From Rhodobacter sp. SY28-1 (GTDB taxonomy: Bacteria > Pseudomonadota > Alphaproteobacteria > Rhodobacterales > Rhodobacteraceae): 64,000 nucleotides of DNA. This document shows positions 7,910-16,839 of this stretch, piece after piece. Both the position numbers and the translations under genes were made by a program. Under the pieces are notes generated by a model that was not told where the DNA came from, made no database searches, and saw only the letters and a list, made by a program, of their open reading frames with translations. The stretch's first letter is position 1. Every line of letters begins with the position of its first letter. The stretch is taken from NCBI RefSeq assembly GCF_005222785.1, contig NZ_STGH01000003.1, positions 248,001 to 312,000 of the forward strand, given 5' to 3'.

Positions 7910-10468
7910 GTGCTTCGGTTCGTCGGAAACGTGTTGGGCGGTGTCTTCTCCTTCGTCACGCTGGGGCTGGTCTTTGCCGCGCTGACGCTGGGCGGGATCT
8001 TCTTCATGTATTCCCGCGACCTTCCCAGCCACGAAAACCTTGCGCAGTACACGCCTGCCACGATCAGCCGGATCTATTCCGGCGAAGGCCGGATCATCGA
8101 TGAATTCGCGCAGGAACGGCGGCTGTTCGTTGCTTCCGAGGATATCCCCGACCTGGTGAAGCAGGCCTTCATCAGTGCCGAGGACAAGAATTTCTATAAG
8201 CACCACGGTTACGACACCCGTGGCATGGTCGCGGCACTGATCGAGGCGGTGCAAAGCCGCGGCGAAAGCATGCGCGGGGCTTCGACCATCACCCAGCAGG
8301 TGATGAAGAACTTCCTCCTCGACGGCTCGCGGTCGGTCGAGCGGAAGATCAAGGAGATCATTCTTGCGACCCGGCTGGAGCAGACTCTGTCCAAGGACAA
8401 GATCCTGGAATTGTATCTGAACGAGATCTTTCTCGGCCAGAATTCCTATGGCGTCGCCGCGGCCGCGCAGACCTATTTCAACAAGCCGCTCAGTGCCCTC
8501 GCCCCGCATGAGGCGGCTATGCTGGCCGCCATGCCGCAGGCGCCGGGCAAATATCACCCGGTGACCGCCAAGGAGCGGGTGACCGAACGGCGCAACTATG
8601 TCCTGCGCGAGATGTGGCAGAACGGCTATATCGACGAGGCAACCTATCTGGCCGAAAAGGACATGCCGCTGCAGTCGGTGCAGAATGGCGACTTCGAGGC
8701 CTTCCGCGAGGCGCTGCCGCCGCGTGACTATTTCACCGACGAAATCCGCCGCCAGCTGTCGGGCGTCTTCGGCGAGCAGGAGTTCTTTTCGGGTGGCCTG
8801 ACGATCCGGGCGACGGTCGATCCCGACATGCAGAAGGCCGCAGCGGAGGCCTTGCGCAAGGGGCTGGAGCAGTACGACCGGAACCAGGGCATCTGGCGCG
8901 GGACCGGCAAGACCATCCCGGCCGAGGTGCTGGGGTCCGAGGCCAGCTGGCGCGAGGCGCTGGCCAAGGTCGAGGTGCCGCGCGATGTCGAGGCCTGGTT
9001 CCCGGCAGTGGTGCTGGAAGTGGGCGAGAACGATGCCCGCATCGGTATCGAAGGGGTGATGGACGACGAGGATGGCCACTACATTCCGGCCGAGGACGTG
9101 ACCTGGGCGCGCAAGCGGCTGGAAGGCGGCGAGTTGGGCCGCAGGGCAAAGGTCGCGGGCGATCTGGTGGCCGTGGGCGACGTTGTCCTTGTCCGCGCCG
9201 TGACCAACGACGACGGCACCTTCGCGCGCTGGTCGTTGCGCCAGGTGCCCGAGGTGCAGGGCGCCTTCATGGCGATGGACGTGAACACGGGCCGCGTCCT
9301 GGCGATGCAGGGCGGCTTCTCCTACCAGGATTCGGTCTTCAACCGCACCACGCAGGCCACTCGCCAGCCAGGGTCCAGCTTCAAGCCCTTCGTCTATGCC
9401 GCCGCACTCGACAGCGGGTTCACCCCGGCAACCATCGTCGTCGACGCGCCGATCGAGATCGACACGCCGCAGGGCCTGTGGACGCCCAAGAACGCTTCGG
9501 GCAAGTACTACGGACCGACCCCCTTGCGCACCGGGATCGAACAGTCGCGGAACCTGATGACCATCCGCATCGCGCAGGAAATCGGGATGCAGACCGTGGC
9601 GGGCTATGCCGAGCGTTTCGGGGTCTATGACCGGCTTGGGCCGTTCCTTGCGAATGCCCTTGGCGCGCAGGAGACCACGCTGTTCAAGATGGTTGCGGCC
9701 TATGCCATGTTCGCCAACGGGGGCGAACGGGTGGAGCCTACCCTGGTCGACCGGGTCCAGGACCGCTTCGGCAAGACGATCTACCGCCACGACCAGCGCG
9801 TCTGCGAGGATTGCGCCGACGCCAGCCTTCCGGCCGGGCAGGGGGTCCGCATCGACACCAACCGCGAGCGGGTGATGAACGCGATCACCGCCTACCAGCT
9901 GACCAGCATGATGCAGGGCGTGGTCCAGCGCGGCTCGGCCAGTCGTCTGAACCTGCCCGTCCCGATCGCGGGCAAGACCGGGACCACGAACGATGCCAAG
10001 GACGTCTGGTTCATCGGCTATTCCTCGAACATCGTCGCGGGCTGCTACATCGGCTTCGACCAGCCCCGGACGCTTGGCGAAAGCGCCTTTGGCGGCACGC
10101 TCTGCGTTCCCGTCTTCCAGGACTTCATGGAAACCGCGGTCAAGAAATACGGCGGGGGAGAGTTCAAGGTCCCGCCTGGCGGCTATTTCCGCAAGATCGA
10201 CCGCTTTACCGGCCAGCCCCTGCCGGATGATGCCGCGGGCGACTATGTGGTGTCGGAATACTTCCGCGAGGGCGAGGATGCGCTGATCGGCCTAGGCCTC
10301 GTCGTCGACGGCGGCTTCGCGATGGGGGAAAACCTGCCGCTCTTCGCCTATGGCGAGGGCGAAGCACCCATCGACCAGGGCAAGACCGTCACCAACTCTG
10401 AAGGTCAACAGGTCATCGTGCCGAAGAAGGCCGATTTCGGCACCGTCTCGTCCGGCGGCCTTTACTGA
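7910..10468 (+). CDS. mrcA: Penicillin-binding protein 1A, bifunctional class A
   Basis: Polymerises glycan from lipid II and cross-links it. 852 residues from the GTG at 7910; this start is chosen because AAAGGG (7898-7903) sits six bases before it, whereas the TTG at 7904 abuts that site. Order: N-terminal membrane helix (about 8-30), glycosyltransferase-51 domain (about 55-230; FISAEDKNFYKHHGYD, RGASTITQQVMKNF), an OB-like insertion near 290-410, then the transpeptidase with SxxK at Ser489 (PGSSFKPFVY), SRN (IEQSRNLMTI) and KTG (IAGKTGTTNDAKD). The length and insertion match alphaproteobacterial PBP1a. Its neighbours are the amidase upstream and prfB downstream. Confidence 0.96.
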   Translation: MLRFVGNVLGGVFSFVTLGLVFAALTLGGIFFMYSRDLPSHENLAQYTPATISRIYSGEGRIIDEFAQERRLFVASEDIPDLVKQAFISAEDKNFYKHHGYDTRGMVAALIEAVQSRGESMRGASTITQQVMKNFLLDGSRSVERKIKEIILATRLEQTLSKDKILELYLNEIFLGQNSYGVAAAAQTYFNKPLSALAPHEAAMLAAMPQAPGKYHPVTAKERVTERRNYVLREMWQNGYIDEATYLAEKDMPLQSVQNGDFEAFREALPPRDYFTDEIRRQLSGVFGEQEFFSGGLTIRATVDPDMQKAAAEALRKGLEQYDRNQGIWRGTGKTIPAEVLGSEASWREALAKVEVPRDVEAWFPAVVLEVGENDARIGIEGVMDDEDGHYIPAEDVTWARKRLEGGELGRRAKVAGDLVAVGDVVLVRAVTNDDGTFARWSLRQVPEVQGAFMAMDVNTGRVLAMQGGFSYQDSVFNRTTQATRQPGSSFKPFVYAAALDSGFTPATIVVDAPIEIDTPQGLWTPKNASGKYYGPTPLRTGIEQSRNLMTIRIAQEIGMQTVAGYAERFGVYDRLGPFLANALGAQETTLFKMVAAYAMFANGGERVEPTLVDRVQDRFGKTIYRHDQRVCEDCADASLPAGQGVRIDTNRERVMNAITAYQLTSMMQGVVQRGSASRLNLPVPIAGKTGTTNDAKDVWFIGYSSNIVAGCYIGFDQPRTLGESAFGGTLCVPVFQDFMETAVKKYGGGEFKVPPGGYFRKIDRFTGQPLPDDAAGDYVVSEYFREGEDALIGLGLVVDGGFAMGENLPLFAYGEGEAPIDQGKTVTNSEGQQVIVPKKADFGTVSSGGLY

Positions 10469-10552
10469 ACCACCCACAGCACCGGGGCCGCACCCTTGCC
10501 GGGGCGCGGCCTTCGCTTTATGACCGCCAGCGACTGAGTACAGGACCGATCC

Positions 10553-11680
10553 ATGCGCGCCGAAACCCAAGGCAATGTCGAAGCCATCGAAAAGACGCTG
10601 AAACTGCTGGCCCAGCGGATGGATTGGGAAACCGCGCCGCACCGGCTTGAAGAATTCGATGCGATGATCGAATCCCCGGACCTGTGGAACGACCCGGCCA
10701 AGGCGCAAAAGCTGATGCGCGACCGCCAGGCTCTGCTGGACGCGGTCAACGCCTATAAGCTGATCTCGGGCGGGCTGAAGGACAACGTCGAGCTGATCGA
10801 ACTGGGCGAGTTGGAAGGCGATGCCGAGATCGTCAAGGAAGCCGAGGCCGCGCTTTCGGACCTTGTGAAGGTCGCCGAGGCGAAAGAGCTCGAGGCGCTT
10901 CTGGACGGCGAGGCGGACGGCAACGACACTTTCCTCGAAATCAACGCGGGCGCAGGCGGCACGGAAAGCTGCGACTGGGCCAGCATGTTGGCGCGCATGT
11001 ATGTCCGCTGGGCCGAGGCGCATGGCTTCACCGTGGAACTGCAGTCCGAAAGCGAAGGCGACGGCGCGGGGATCAAGTCGGCCAGCTACAAGATCAGCGG
11101 CAAGAACGCCTATGGCTGGCTGAAGACCGAGGCCGGGGTGCACCGGCTGGTCCGCATATCGCCTTATGATTCTGCCGCCCGCCGCCACACCAGCTTCTGC
11201 TCGGTCTGGGTCTACCCGGTCGTCGACGACAACATCGAGATCGACGTGCAGGACAAGGATATCCGCATCGACACCTTCAGGTCGTCGGGCGCGGGCGGCC
11301 AGCACGTCAACAAGACCGACTCCGCCGTGCGGATCACTCACTTCCCCAGCGGGATCGTGGTGACCTCGTCGCTCAAATCCCAGCACCAGAACCGCGACAT
11401 CGCGATGAAGGCGCTGAAAAGCCGTCTCTACCAGATGGAACTGGACAATCGGAACGCCGCCATCAACGAGGCGCATGAGAACAAGGGCGATGCGGGCTGG
11501 GGCAACCAGATCCGCTCTTACGTCCTGCAGCCCTACCAGATGGTGAAGGACCTGCGGACCGGGTACGAGACCAGTGACACCCAAGGCGTGCTGAACGGCG
11601 ACCTTGACGGGTTCATGGCGGCGACGCTGGCGCTGAACGCATCTGGCAAGAAGCGCGGCGAGATCGCCGACGTCGACTGA
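10553..11680 (+). CDS. prfB: Peptide chain release factor 2
   Basis: Recognises UGA and UAA and triggers peptide release at the ribosomal P site. 375 residues. It carries the RF2 codon-reading tripeptide as Ser203-Pro204-Tyr205 (RISPYDSAARRHTSF; SPF in E. coli) and the GGQ motif at 248-250 (GAGGQHVNKTDSAVR) that reaches the peptidyl-transferase centre. The reading frame is continuous from the ATG at 10553: the in-frame UGA and +1 programmed frameshift that autoregulate E. coli prfB are absent. It follows mrcA by 84 bases. Confidence 0.96.
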   Translation: MRAETQGNVEAIEKTLKLLAQRMDWETAPHRLEEFDAMIESPDLWNDPAKAQKLMRDRQALLDAVNAYKLISGGLKDNVELIELGELEGDAEIVKEAEAALSDLVKVAEAKELEALLDGEADGNDTFLEINAGAGGTESCDWASMLARMYVRWAEAHGFTVELQSESEGDGAGIKSASYKISGKNAYGWLKTEAGVHRLVRISPYDSAARRHTSFCSVWVYPVVDDNIEIDVQDKDIRIDTFRSSGAGGQHVNKTDSAVRITHFPSGIVVTSSLKSQHQNRDIAMKALKSRLYQMELDNRNAAINEAHENKGDAGWGNQIRSYVLQPYQMVKDLRTGYETSDTQGVLNGDLDGFMAATLALNASGKKRGEIADVD

Positions 11681-11729
11681 CCCCGCAAGCCCCTTGCCTG
11701 ACGCTTCGCAGCCCGCTTAATCTTTGGGC

Positions 11730-12497
11730 ATGAGCGTTACGCACCCGCCCGCCACGCCCGAGATCAACCTGGTCGAGATGTCCGACCTGCGCGAAAGCCT
11801 TTACCTGGGCTGGCGCGATTTCAGGCGTGCGCCGCTTTTGGGGCTCGTGTTCTCGGCGGTCTATGTGCTGGGCGGCTGGTTGATCCTCTGGGCGATGACG
11901 GCCAAGGGTCAGCTTTGGTGGACCCTGCCTGCCAGCGCCGGGTTCCCGATCCTTGGCCCCTTCATCGCCTGCGGGTTCTACGAGATCTCGCGTCGACTGG
12001 AGGCAGGCGAGCCGCTGGTCGCATCCGAAATCTTCGGCGTGATCTTCCGGCAGAAGGACCGCCAGATCCCGGCGATGGCGGCGGTTATCGTGGTCTACTT
12101 CCTGTTCTGGAACTTCCTGTCGCACATGATCTTCGCGCTGTTCCTGGGCAACGCGGTGATGACGAACGTGTCCTCCTCGCTGGCGGTGTTCCTGTCGCCG
12201 CAGGGGCTGGCGATGCTGGCTTTCGGGACGGCGGTGGGCGCGGCCTTCGCGACACTTCTGTTCTGCCTGACCGTGGTCAGCCTGCCGATGCTTCTGGACC
12301 GCGAGGTGGATTTCGTCACCGCGATGCTGACCAGTTTCGCGCTGGTGCGCGAGAACCCGCGCGTCATGCTGTCCTGGGGCGCGCTGATTGCGGTGTGCCT
12401 GTTCGTCGGCATGATCCCGGGCTTCCTTGGCCTGTTCCTGGTCCTGCCCCTGTTCGGACACGCCAGCTGGCACCTCTACCGCCGCGCCATCACCTGA
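11730..12497 (+). CDS. DUF2189 domain integral membrane protein
   Basis: 255 residues from the ATG at 11730 (a TTG two codons earlier is less likely). After a soluble leader (NLVEMSDLRESLYLGWRDFR) there are about six hydrophobic helices, ending in GFLGLFLVLPLFGHASWHLY, the closing helix and small polar tail characteristic of the DUF2189 family. These inner-membrane proteins are widespread in alphaproteobacteria, often near cytochrome oxidase genes, but have no established function. It follows prfB by 49 bases and is convergent with the exporter downstream, six bases from its stop. Confidence 0.75.
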   Translation: MSVTHPPATPEINLVEMSDLRESLYLGWRDFRRAPLLGLVFSAVYVLGGWLILWAMTAKGQLWWTLPASAGFPILGPFIACGFYEISRRLEAGEPLVASEIFGVIFRQKDRQIPAMAAVIVVYFLFWNFLSHMIFALFLGNAVMTNVSSSLAVFLSPQGLAMLAFGTAVGAAFATLLFCLTVVSLPMLLDREVDFVTAMLTSFALVRENPRVMLSWGALIAVCLFVGMIPGFLGLFLVLPLFGHASWHLYRRAIT

Positions 12498-12503
12498 CAT
12501 CCG

Positions 12504-13943
12504 TCAACGGGTCGGGCGGGCCACCAGCAGCGCCAACACTGCGGCCAAGGCGGCCATCAGACTTGCAGTCAGCGCCACGGTTCCGAAGGCCGCACCGGTT
12601 GCCGCAAGGTGTTCGGCCGTGTCCCCGGTGACACCAAACCCCGGCGCGCCCGGCCCGTAGGCACTGGCCGCCATCCGGCCGAGAAGCGCCACCGCGATCA
12701 GCCCCGCGACCCGCGCCACGGCGTTGTTCACGCCCGAGGCCGCGCCCTGTTCGCCATCCTCCGCCCCCTGCATCGCCGCCGCCGTCAGGGGCGCGACAAC
12801 CAGTCCCAGACCCAACCCCGCCAGCGCGGTGAAGGGCACGACATGGGTCCAGAATTGCCCGTCCGGCGCAAAGTGCCACAGGCCCGCATAGGCTATGGCC
12901 ACCAGCGCCGACCCCACCGCCATCAAAGGCCCCGCGCCCCAACGGTCAGCCATTCGGCCCGCCGGGGCTGACATCACCCCGATCAGGATCGAGATCGGCA
13001 GAAAGGCCGCCGTCACCTCCAGCGCCGAGACGCCCCAGGCGGAAACGGCGGTCATCGGCAGGTAGAACATCACCCCGTTCAGCGCGAAATACAGAACGAA
13101 GGTCACCACGTTGGTCACCGCCAGCGTCCGGTTGCGGAACAGGCCCAGCCGCAGCATCGGGGCAGGGGCGATGGCCTCCCAGGCGACAAAGGCCAGAAGG
13201 CTGGCCATGGCGGCAGGCGCGACCCAGAGGGGGGCGGCTGCTTCCGTCAAGGCCCAAGCCATCAGACCCAGGCCCAGCGTCGCCAGAGCCGCACCGGGCA
13301 GGTCCACCCGGACCCCGGGCTTGCCGATGTCGCCGGGCGTGCGGCCATGCACCAGCCACAGCGCGATCAGCCCCAGCGGCAGGTTCAGCGCAAAGACCAG
13401 CCGCCAGCCAAGCTCGCCCCCCCAGGTGACGAACATGCCGCCCAGCACCGGCCCCAGCGCCGTCGTCAGGGTCGAGGCCGCCGCCCAGAGGCCAAGTGCC
13501 CGGCCCCGTTCATCGCGTGGATAGGCGCGCGAGACCATCGCCATCGACCCCGGCACCATCAGCGCAGCGCCGACGCCCTTGGCAGCGCGGGCGGCGATCA
13601 TCTGTTCGGGCGTCAGTGCGAAGGCACAGGCCAGCGACCCGGCGACGAAGACCAGGATGCCCAACGAGAAGATGCGCGCGATGCCGAACCGGTCGCCCAT
13701 CGCCCCGCCGACCAGCACCAGCGAGGACACGGCGAGAAGGTAGGAGGCGTTGATCCACTGCGCCTGCGGCAGGCTCGCCCCCAGCGCCTCGCGCATCGCG
13801 GGCAGGGCGATCGAGGTGACGGAAGAGTCGATGAAGCCCATCGACGAGGCCAGGATCGCGGCCCAGAGGATGATCCTGCGGTCGCCCTCTGCACAGAAGG
13901 AAACGGGCACCGGAGTGCCCTCCGATGCCCGCGAAAGCGTCAT
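12504..13943 (-). CDS. MFS exporter, DHA2/EmrB-QacA type (14 helices)
   Basis: 479 residues with about 14 hydrophobic segments, the size and count of the DHA2 drug:proton antiporters. The N-terminal half shows ILASSMGFIDSSVTSIALPA (helix 1, motif D1-like), WINASYLLAVSSLVLVGGAM and GDRFGIARIFSLGI (motif A); helix 5 carries GPVLGGMFVTWGGELGWRLV (antiporter motif C). Substrate unknown; no membrane-fusion partner is adjacent. It ends six bases from the DUF2189 gene and begins 12 bases downstream of the bactofilin stop, so it may be read with that operon. Confidence 0.88.
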   Translation of the reverse strand: MTLSRASEGTPVPVSFCAEGDRRIILWAAILASSMGFIDSSVTSIALPAMREALGASLPQAQWINASYLLAVSSLVLVGGAMGDRFGIARIFSLGILVFVAGSLACAFALTPEQMIAARAAKGVGAALMVPGSMAMVSRAYPRDERGRALGLWAAASTLTTALGPVLGGMFVTWGGELGWRLVFALNLPLGLIALWLVHGRTPGDIGKPGVRVDLPGAALATLGLGLMAWALTEAAAPLWVAPAAMASLLAFVAWEAIAPAPMLRLGLFRNRTLAVTNVVTFVLYFALNGVMFYLPMTAVSAWGVSALEVTAAFLPISILIGVMSAPAGRMADRWGAGPLMAVGSALVAIAYAGLWHFAPDGQFWTHVVPFTALAGLGLGLVVAPLTAAAMQGAEDGEQGAASGVNNAVARVAGLIAVALLGRMAASAYGPGAPGFGVTGDTAEHLAATGAAFGTVALTASLMAALAAVLALLVARPTR

Positions 13944-13955
13944 GGTCGGTCAGGC

Positions 13956-14462
13956 TTATTCGGCGTCGCTGGCCGCGGCAGGCGTGTCCAGGCGGACAGT
14001 CCCGGCAGGGGTGCGGCCATTGGCCAGCGGGTCTTCCTGCCGCTGGACCGAGCCTTCGAAATGCGCGCCGGACTCGATCGCGATGGTCTTGTGGATGATG
14101 TCACCCTCGACCCGTGCGGTCGAGGTGAGGCGGACTTTCAGGCCACGGACGCGCCCGATGACGCGCCCGTTGACGACGATGTCGTCGGCCACGATCTCGC
14201 CGCGGATGGTCGCGCTTTCGCCGACGGTCAGAAGATGCGCGCGGATGTCGCCTTCAACGGTGCCCTCGACCTGGATGTCGCCGGTGGTCCGCAGGTTGCC
14301 CACCACGGTCAGGTCCGACGACAGCACCGAGGCCCCCGCCTTGCCCTTCGGCGACGAGGGGGTGAAATCCATGCTGGGCTTGGTCATCGGGGTCTCCGGG
14401 GCTTTGGGCTTCTCGGCCTCGGCCTTCGGGCCCGGCTCGTTGATGCGGCTCTTAGAAAACAT
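13956..14462 (-). CDS. Bactofilin (polymer-forming cytoskeletal protein)
   Basis: 168 residues. A central right-handed beta-helix of short repeats (about 45-140: SSDLTVVGNLRTTGDIQVEG, then TVEGDIRAHLLTVGESATI, then IVADDIVVNGRVIGRVRG) is flanked by disordered polar tails, the bactofilin plan. Bactofilins self-assemble into membrane-bound sheets or filaments without nucleotides and position wall enzymes. The start codon overlaps the end of the M23 peptidase gene by 11 bases, so the two are translationally linked. That pairing is known from other bacteria (for example CcmA with Csd1 in Helicobacter), where it sets cell shape; the same role is inferred here. Confidence 0.92.
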   Translation of the reverse strand: MFSKSRINEPGPKAEAEKPKAPETPMTKPSMDFTPSSPKGKAGASVLSSDLTVVGNLRTTGDIQVEGTVEGDIRAHLLTVGESATIRGEIVADDIVVNGRVIGRVRGLKVRLTSTARVEGDIIHKTIAIESGAHFEGSVQRQEDPLANGRTPAGTVRLDTPAAASDAE

Positions 14463-15789
14463 TCTTCGCTGCCTTTATGAAGGTCATCGGGTTTACCGCT
14501 TCACCGCCAAGGCGAACCTCGTAGTGAAGGTGTGTGCCGGTGGACCGGCCTGAATTGCCCATATCACCGATCCGGTCGCCGCGCGAGACCCTTTGGCCCA
14601 CCTCGACCCGGATCTGGCTAAGATGCGCATACCGCGTCTCGACGCCGAAATCGTGCCGGATCTTGACCAGACGGCCATAGCCGTTGTCCCAGCCGGCATG
14701 CACGACGACCCCATCGGCAGTGGCGTAGATCGGGGTGCCATAGCTGCCCGCCATGTCGGTGCCCTCATGCATCCGGGTGCCTGCTCCCTTGGGGTCGCGG
14801 CGGTAGCCGAAGCCGGAGGTCCAGCGGAAACTGTCCTTGACCGGCATAGCGAAGGGCAGCTTGAAGGCCGCGATCCGGTACATGTTCATCCGGTCCAGCC
14901 CGCCCAGGATCGCATTGGCACGCACTTCTTCCGGCGACAGGACCCCGCCCGAGGTCGCGAACGAGATCGGCGTCAGCGGACCGCCCTGGCCGGAATAGCC
15001 ATCACGGACCGCGCCGATCAGGTCGTCGGGCGACATTCCGGCCTCGCGGAACATGTTGTCCAGGGGTTCGACCGAAATCGTCAGCGCCTCTTCCAGCTTG
15101 GAGAAGATGGCGTCGTTGCGCATCTCCATCGCTTCCTTGGCGTCGGCGATCAGGCGGGCTTCCTCGCGTGCGGCCTCGGCTTCGGCAATCTCTTCGTTGC
15201 GCTCCTCGGCGGCATCGCCAAGCGCCCCGGTCAGGAATTCCAGCGTGGCAATGGTGTCCGCCGCGCGGCCGGCCTCGGAGGTGCCACCGCTTTGCTGGTT
15301 CAGCGCCAGCGTCACGCGCTCCACCTCGGCGCGGGCGGTGTCGCGCTCCTTGATCGTCTCGCGCAGGGTGTTCTGGATCGCCTCGATCCCGGTTTCCAAC
15401 TCCCGCCGCCGGTCTTCGGACGCCAGAAGCCGTTCCTGCATCTCGGACACCTGGGTCAGGGCGATGTTGAACCGTTCCTGGGCGCGAACGGCTTCCTCGG
15501 CCCGCAGGTCGCGGTCTGACGACAGGGCGTTCAGCCGCTGTTCATACAGGGCCTGCTGGCGCACCGACTGTTCGCGTGCCGATCCGGCGCCAATGCTGTC
15601 CATCATGATCAGCGCGGTGGCGACAATGGTCCAGGCCAAGGCCAGGGTGCCGCCGACCAGCGCGATGATCTGGGTTGCCGGGCGCAGCCGGATAAAACGC
15701 GTCTCGGTATCGGATTTCAGGAAGAGCCGTTGTTCGGGAAAGTGCCGTTCCAGGCTTTGATGGAACCGATAGGCGAGGCGATTCAGCAC
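14452..15789 (-). CDS. M23-family (LytM) peptidoglycan endopeptidase, membrane-anchored
   Basis: 445 residues. A short cytoplasmic leader, one membrane helix at about 39-62 (IIALVGGTLALAWTIVATAL), a long coiled coil (about 70-240, rich in Glu/Ala/Arg), a linker, then a zinc LytM domain near 325-440. Ligands are His341 and Asp345 (HEGTD) and His422 of the HLH pair 420-422 (THLHYEVR), so it looks catalytically intact and able to cut DD or LD crosslinks in the periplasm. It is upstream of and overlapping the bactofilin gene; the cytoplasmic leader is a plausible bactofilin contact. The terminal GEAVNPMTFIKAAKNVF is the usual M23 tail. Confidence 0.93.
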   Translation of the reverse strand: MLNRLAYRFHQSLERHFPEQRLFLKSDTETRFIRLRPATQIIALVGGTLALAWTIVATALIMMDSIGAGSAREQSVRQQALYEQRLNALSSDRDLRAEEAVRAQERFNIALTQVSEMQERLLASEDRRRELETGIEAIQNTLRETIKERDTARAEVERVTLALNQQSGGTSEAGRAADTIATLEFLTGALGDAAEERNEEIAEAEAAREEARLIADAKEAMEMRNDAIFSKLEEALTISVEPLDNMFREAGMSPDDLIGAVRDGYSGQGGPLTPISFATSGGVLSPEEVRANAILGGLDRMNMYRIAAFKLPFAMPVKDSFRWTSGFGYRRDPKGAGTRMHEGTDMAGSYGTPIYATADGVVVHAGWDNGYGRLVKIRHDFGVETRYAHLSQIRVEVGQRVSRGDRIGDMGNSGRSTGTHLHYEVRLGGEAVNPMTFIKAAKNVF

Positions 15790-15957
15790 GTTGGGGTCAT
15801 CCGTTCATAGCCTTGGCAGAGGCTTCGCTACGTTACCCCAAGGCGAAGGCCCCGGGCTTGCCCTGATTAGCCAGCCCATTTCAGGGCCGCAACAATTTTG
15901 ACCATATCCGGGGTTTTTCCGCGCGGGATAGGCTTTTCATCGGCAAGAAACCGCCGA

Positions 15958-16773
15958 TTACTCCGCGCTTTCGGCCAGCGGCCAGTAGAAGTCGGGCGGC
16001 AGGCCCGCGTCGGCGCGCTTTTCCTCGTTGAAAGGGGGTTTCAGGGACCCGTGGAAATAGCGCCGCACCAGACGGTGAAACTCCTCCTTCGGATCGCTGC
16101 CCTCCCGGCCGCACAGCCAGTTGAACCATTTCGAGCCATAGGCCACATGGGCGACCTCCTCGGCATAGATCACCTCAAGCGCGGCCAGCGCCTGGGTCTG
16201 CCCGTGCTTGCGAAAGATCTCGATCATGCCGGGGGTCACATCCAGTCCCCGCGCCTCAAGCACCATGGGCACGACGGCAAGGCGGCCCAGAAGGTCCGTG
16301 GCGGTATCTTCGGCGGCGCGCCACATGCCGGCATGGGCGGGCAGGGCGCCGTAATGGCTGCCCATCGCTTCAAGACAGTCGCAGATCAGGTTGAAATGCT
16401 TGGCTTCCTCGTCCGCCGACTTCACCCAGTCGTCGTAGAATCCCATCGGCATCGGCTGGTCGGTAAAGCGGGCAATGATGTCCCAGTGCAGGTCGACCGC
16501 GTTCAATTCGATATGCGCCACGGCGTGGAGCAGCGCGATGCGGCCTTCGGAGGAACCGGGGCGGCGGCGCGGGACGTCCCTTGGGTCCAGAAGCTCGGGC
16601 CGGTCGGGCCGGGCCGGGCGCAGGGGCGGGGTGGCCTGGCCGATGAGCAGGGGCCGACCCGCCGCACGCGCAGCGAACCAGCGCGCGGCATGGGCGCGAC
16701 CGAGCGCGGTCTTGGCACGGCCATCAGCGGTGGTCAGTACTTCCACCGCCATTTCCGCCAGGCTTTGCGTCAT
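15958..16773 (-). CDS. DUF455 ferritin-like protein
   Basis: 271 residues. A helical ferritin-like fold is indicated by paired metal-ligand motifs: HAVAHIELNAVDLHWD (E..H) and the second pair ADEEAKHFNLICD plus EVIYAEEVAHVAYG. Together these supply carboxylates and histidines for a di-iron centre. Family DUF455 is found across proteobacteria and is loosely related to MiaE-type hydroxylases; no substrate is established. It is downstream of the bcp gene in the same direction, with a 66-base gap occupied by two perfect palindromes. Confidence 0.85.
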   Translation of the reverse strand: MTQSLAEMAVEVLTTADGRAKTALGRAHAARWFAARAAGRPLLIGQATPPLRPARPDRPELLDPRDVPRRRPGSSEGRIALLHAVAHIELNAVDLHWDIIARFTDQPMPMGFYDDWVKSADEEAKHFNLICDCLEAMGSHYGALPAHAGMWRAAEDTATDLLGRLAVVPMVLEARGLDVTPGMIEIFRKHGQTQALAALEVIYAEEVAHVAYGSKWFNWLCGREGSDPKEEFHRLVRRYFHGSLKPPFNEEKRADAGLPPDFYWPLAESAE

Positions 16774-16787
16774 CGCACTGTCCCCCC

Positions 16788-16830
16788 AAAAGTCTTCGAA
16801 GACTTTTGCAAATTCCTTCGAAGGAATTTG
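16788..16830. repeat. Two abutting perfect palindromes with TTCGAA cores
   Basis: AAAAGTCTTCGAAGACTTTT (16788-16807) is a perfect 20-bp palindrome; one base later a perfect 22-bp palindrome spans 16809-16830 with the core AATTCCTTCGAAGGAATT. CCC and GGG runs flank the pair. It lies between the bcp stop and the DUF455 start, both on the minus strand. It could be a tandem terminator, an RNA-processing site or a dispersed repeat; the palindromic 3' TTTT supports termination on either strand. Confidence 0.7.
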
Positions 16831-16839
16831 GGCCCTATC

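Noticed and set aside
7805-9790. Long minus-strand open frame over mrcA
   Set aside because: Antisense shadow rich in Arg/Gly/His; mrcA motifs on the plus strand are complete.
10553-10640. Programmed frameshift at the prfB start
   Set aside because: The frame is continuous and no slip site with in-frame TGA was found near the start.
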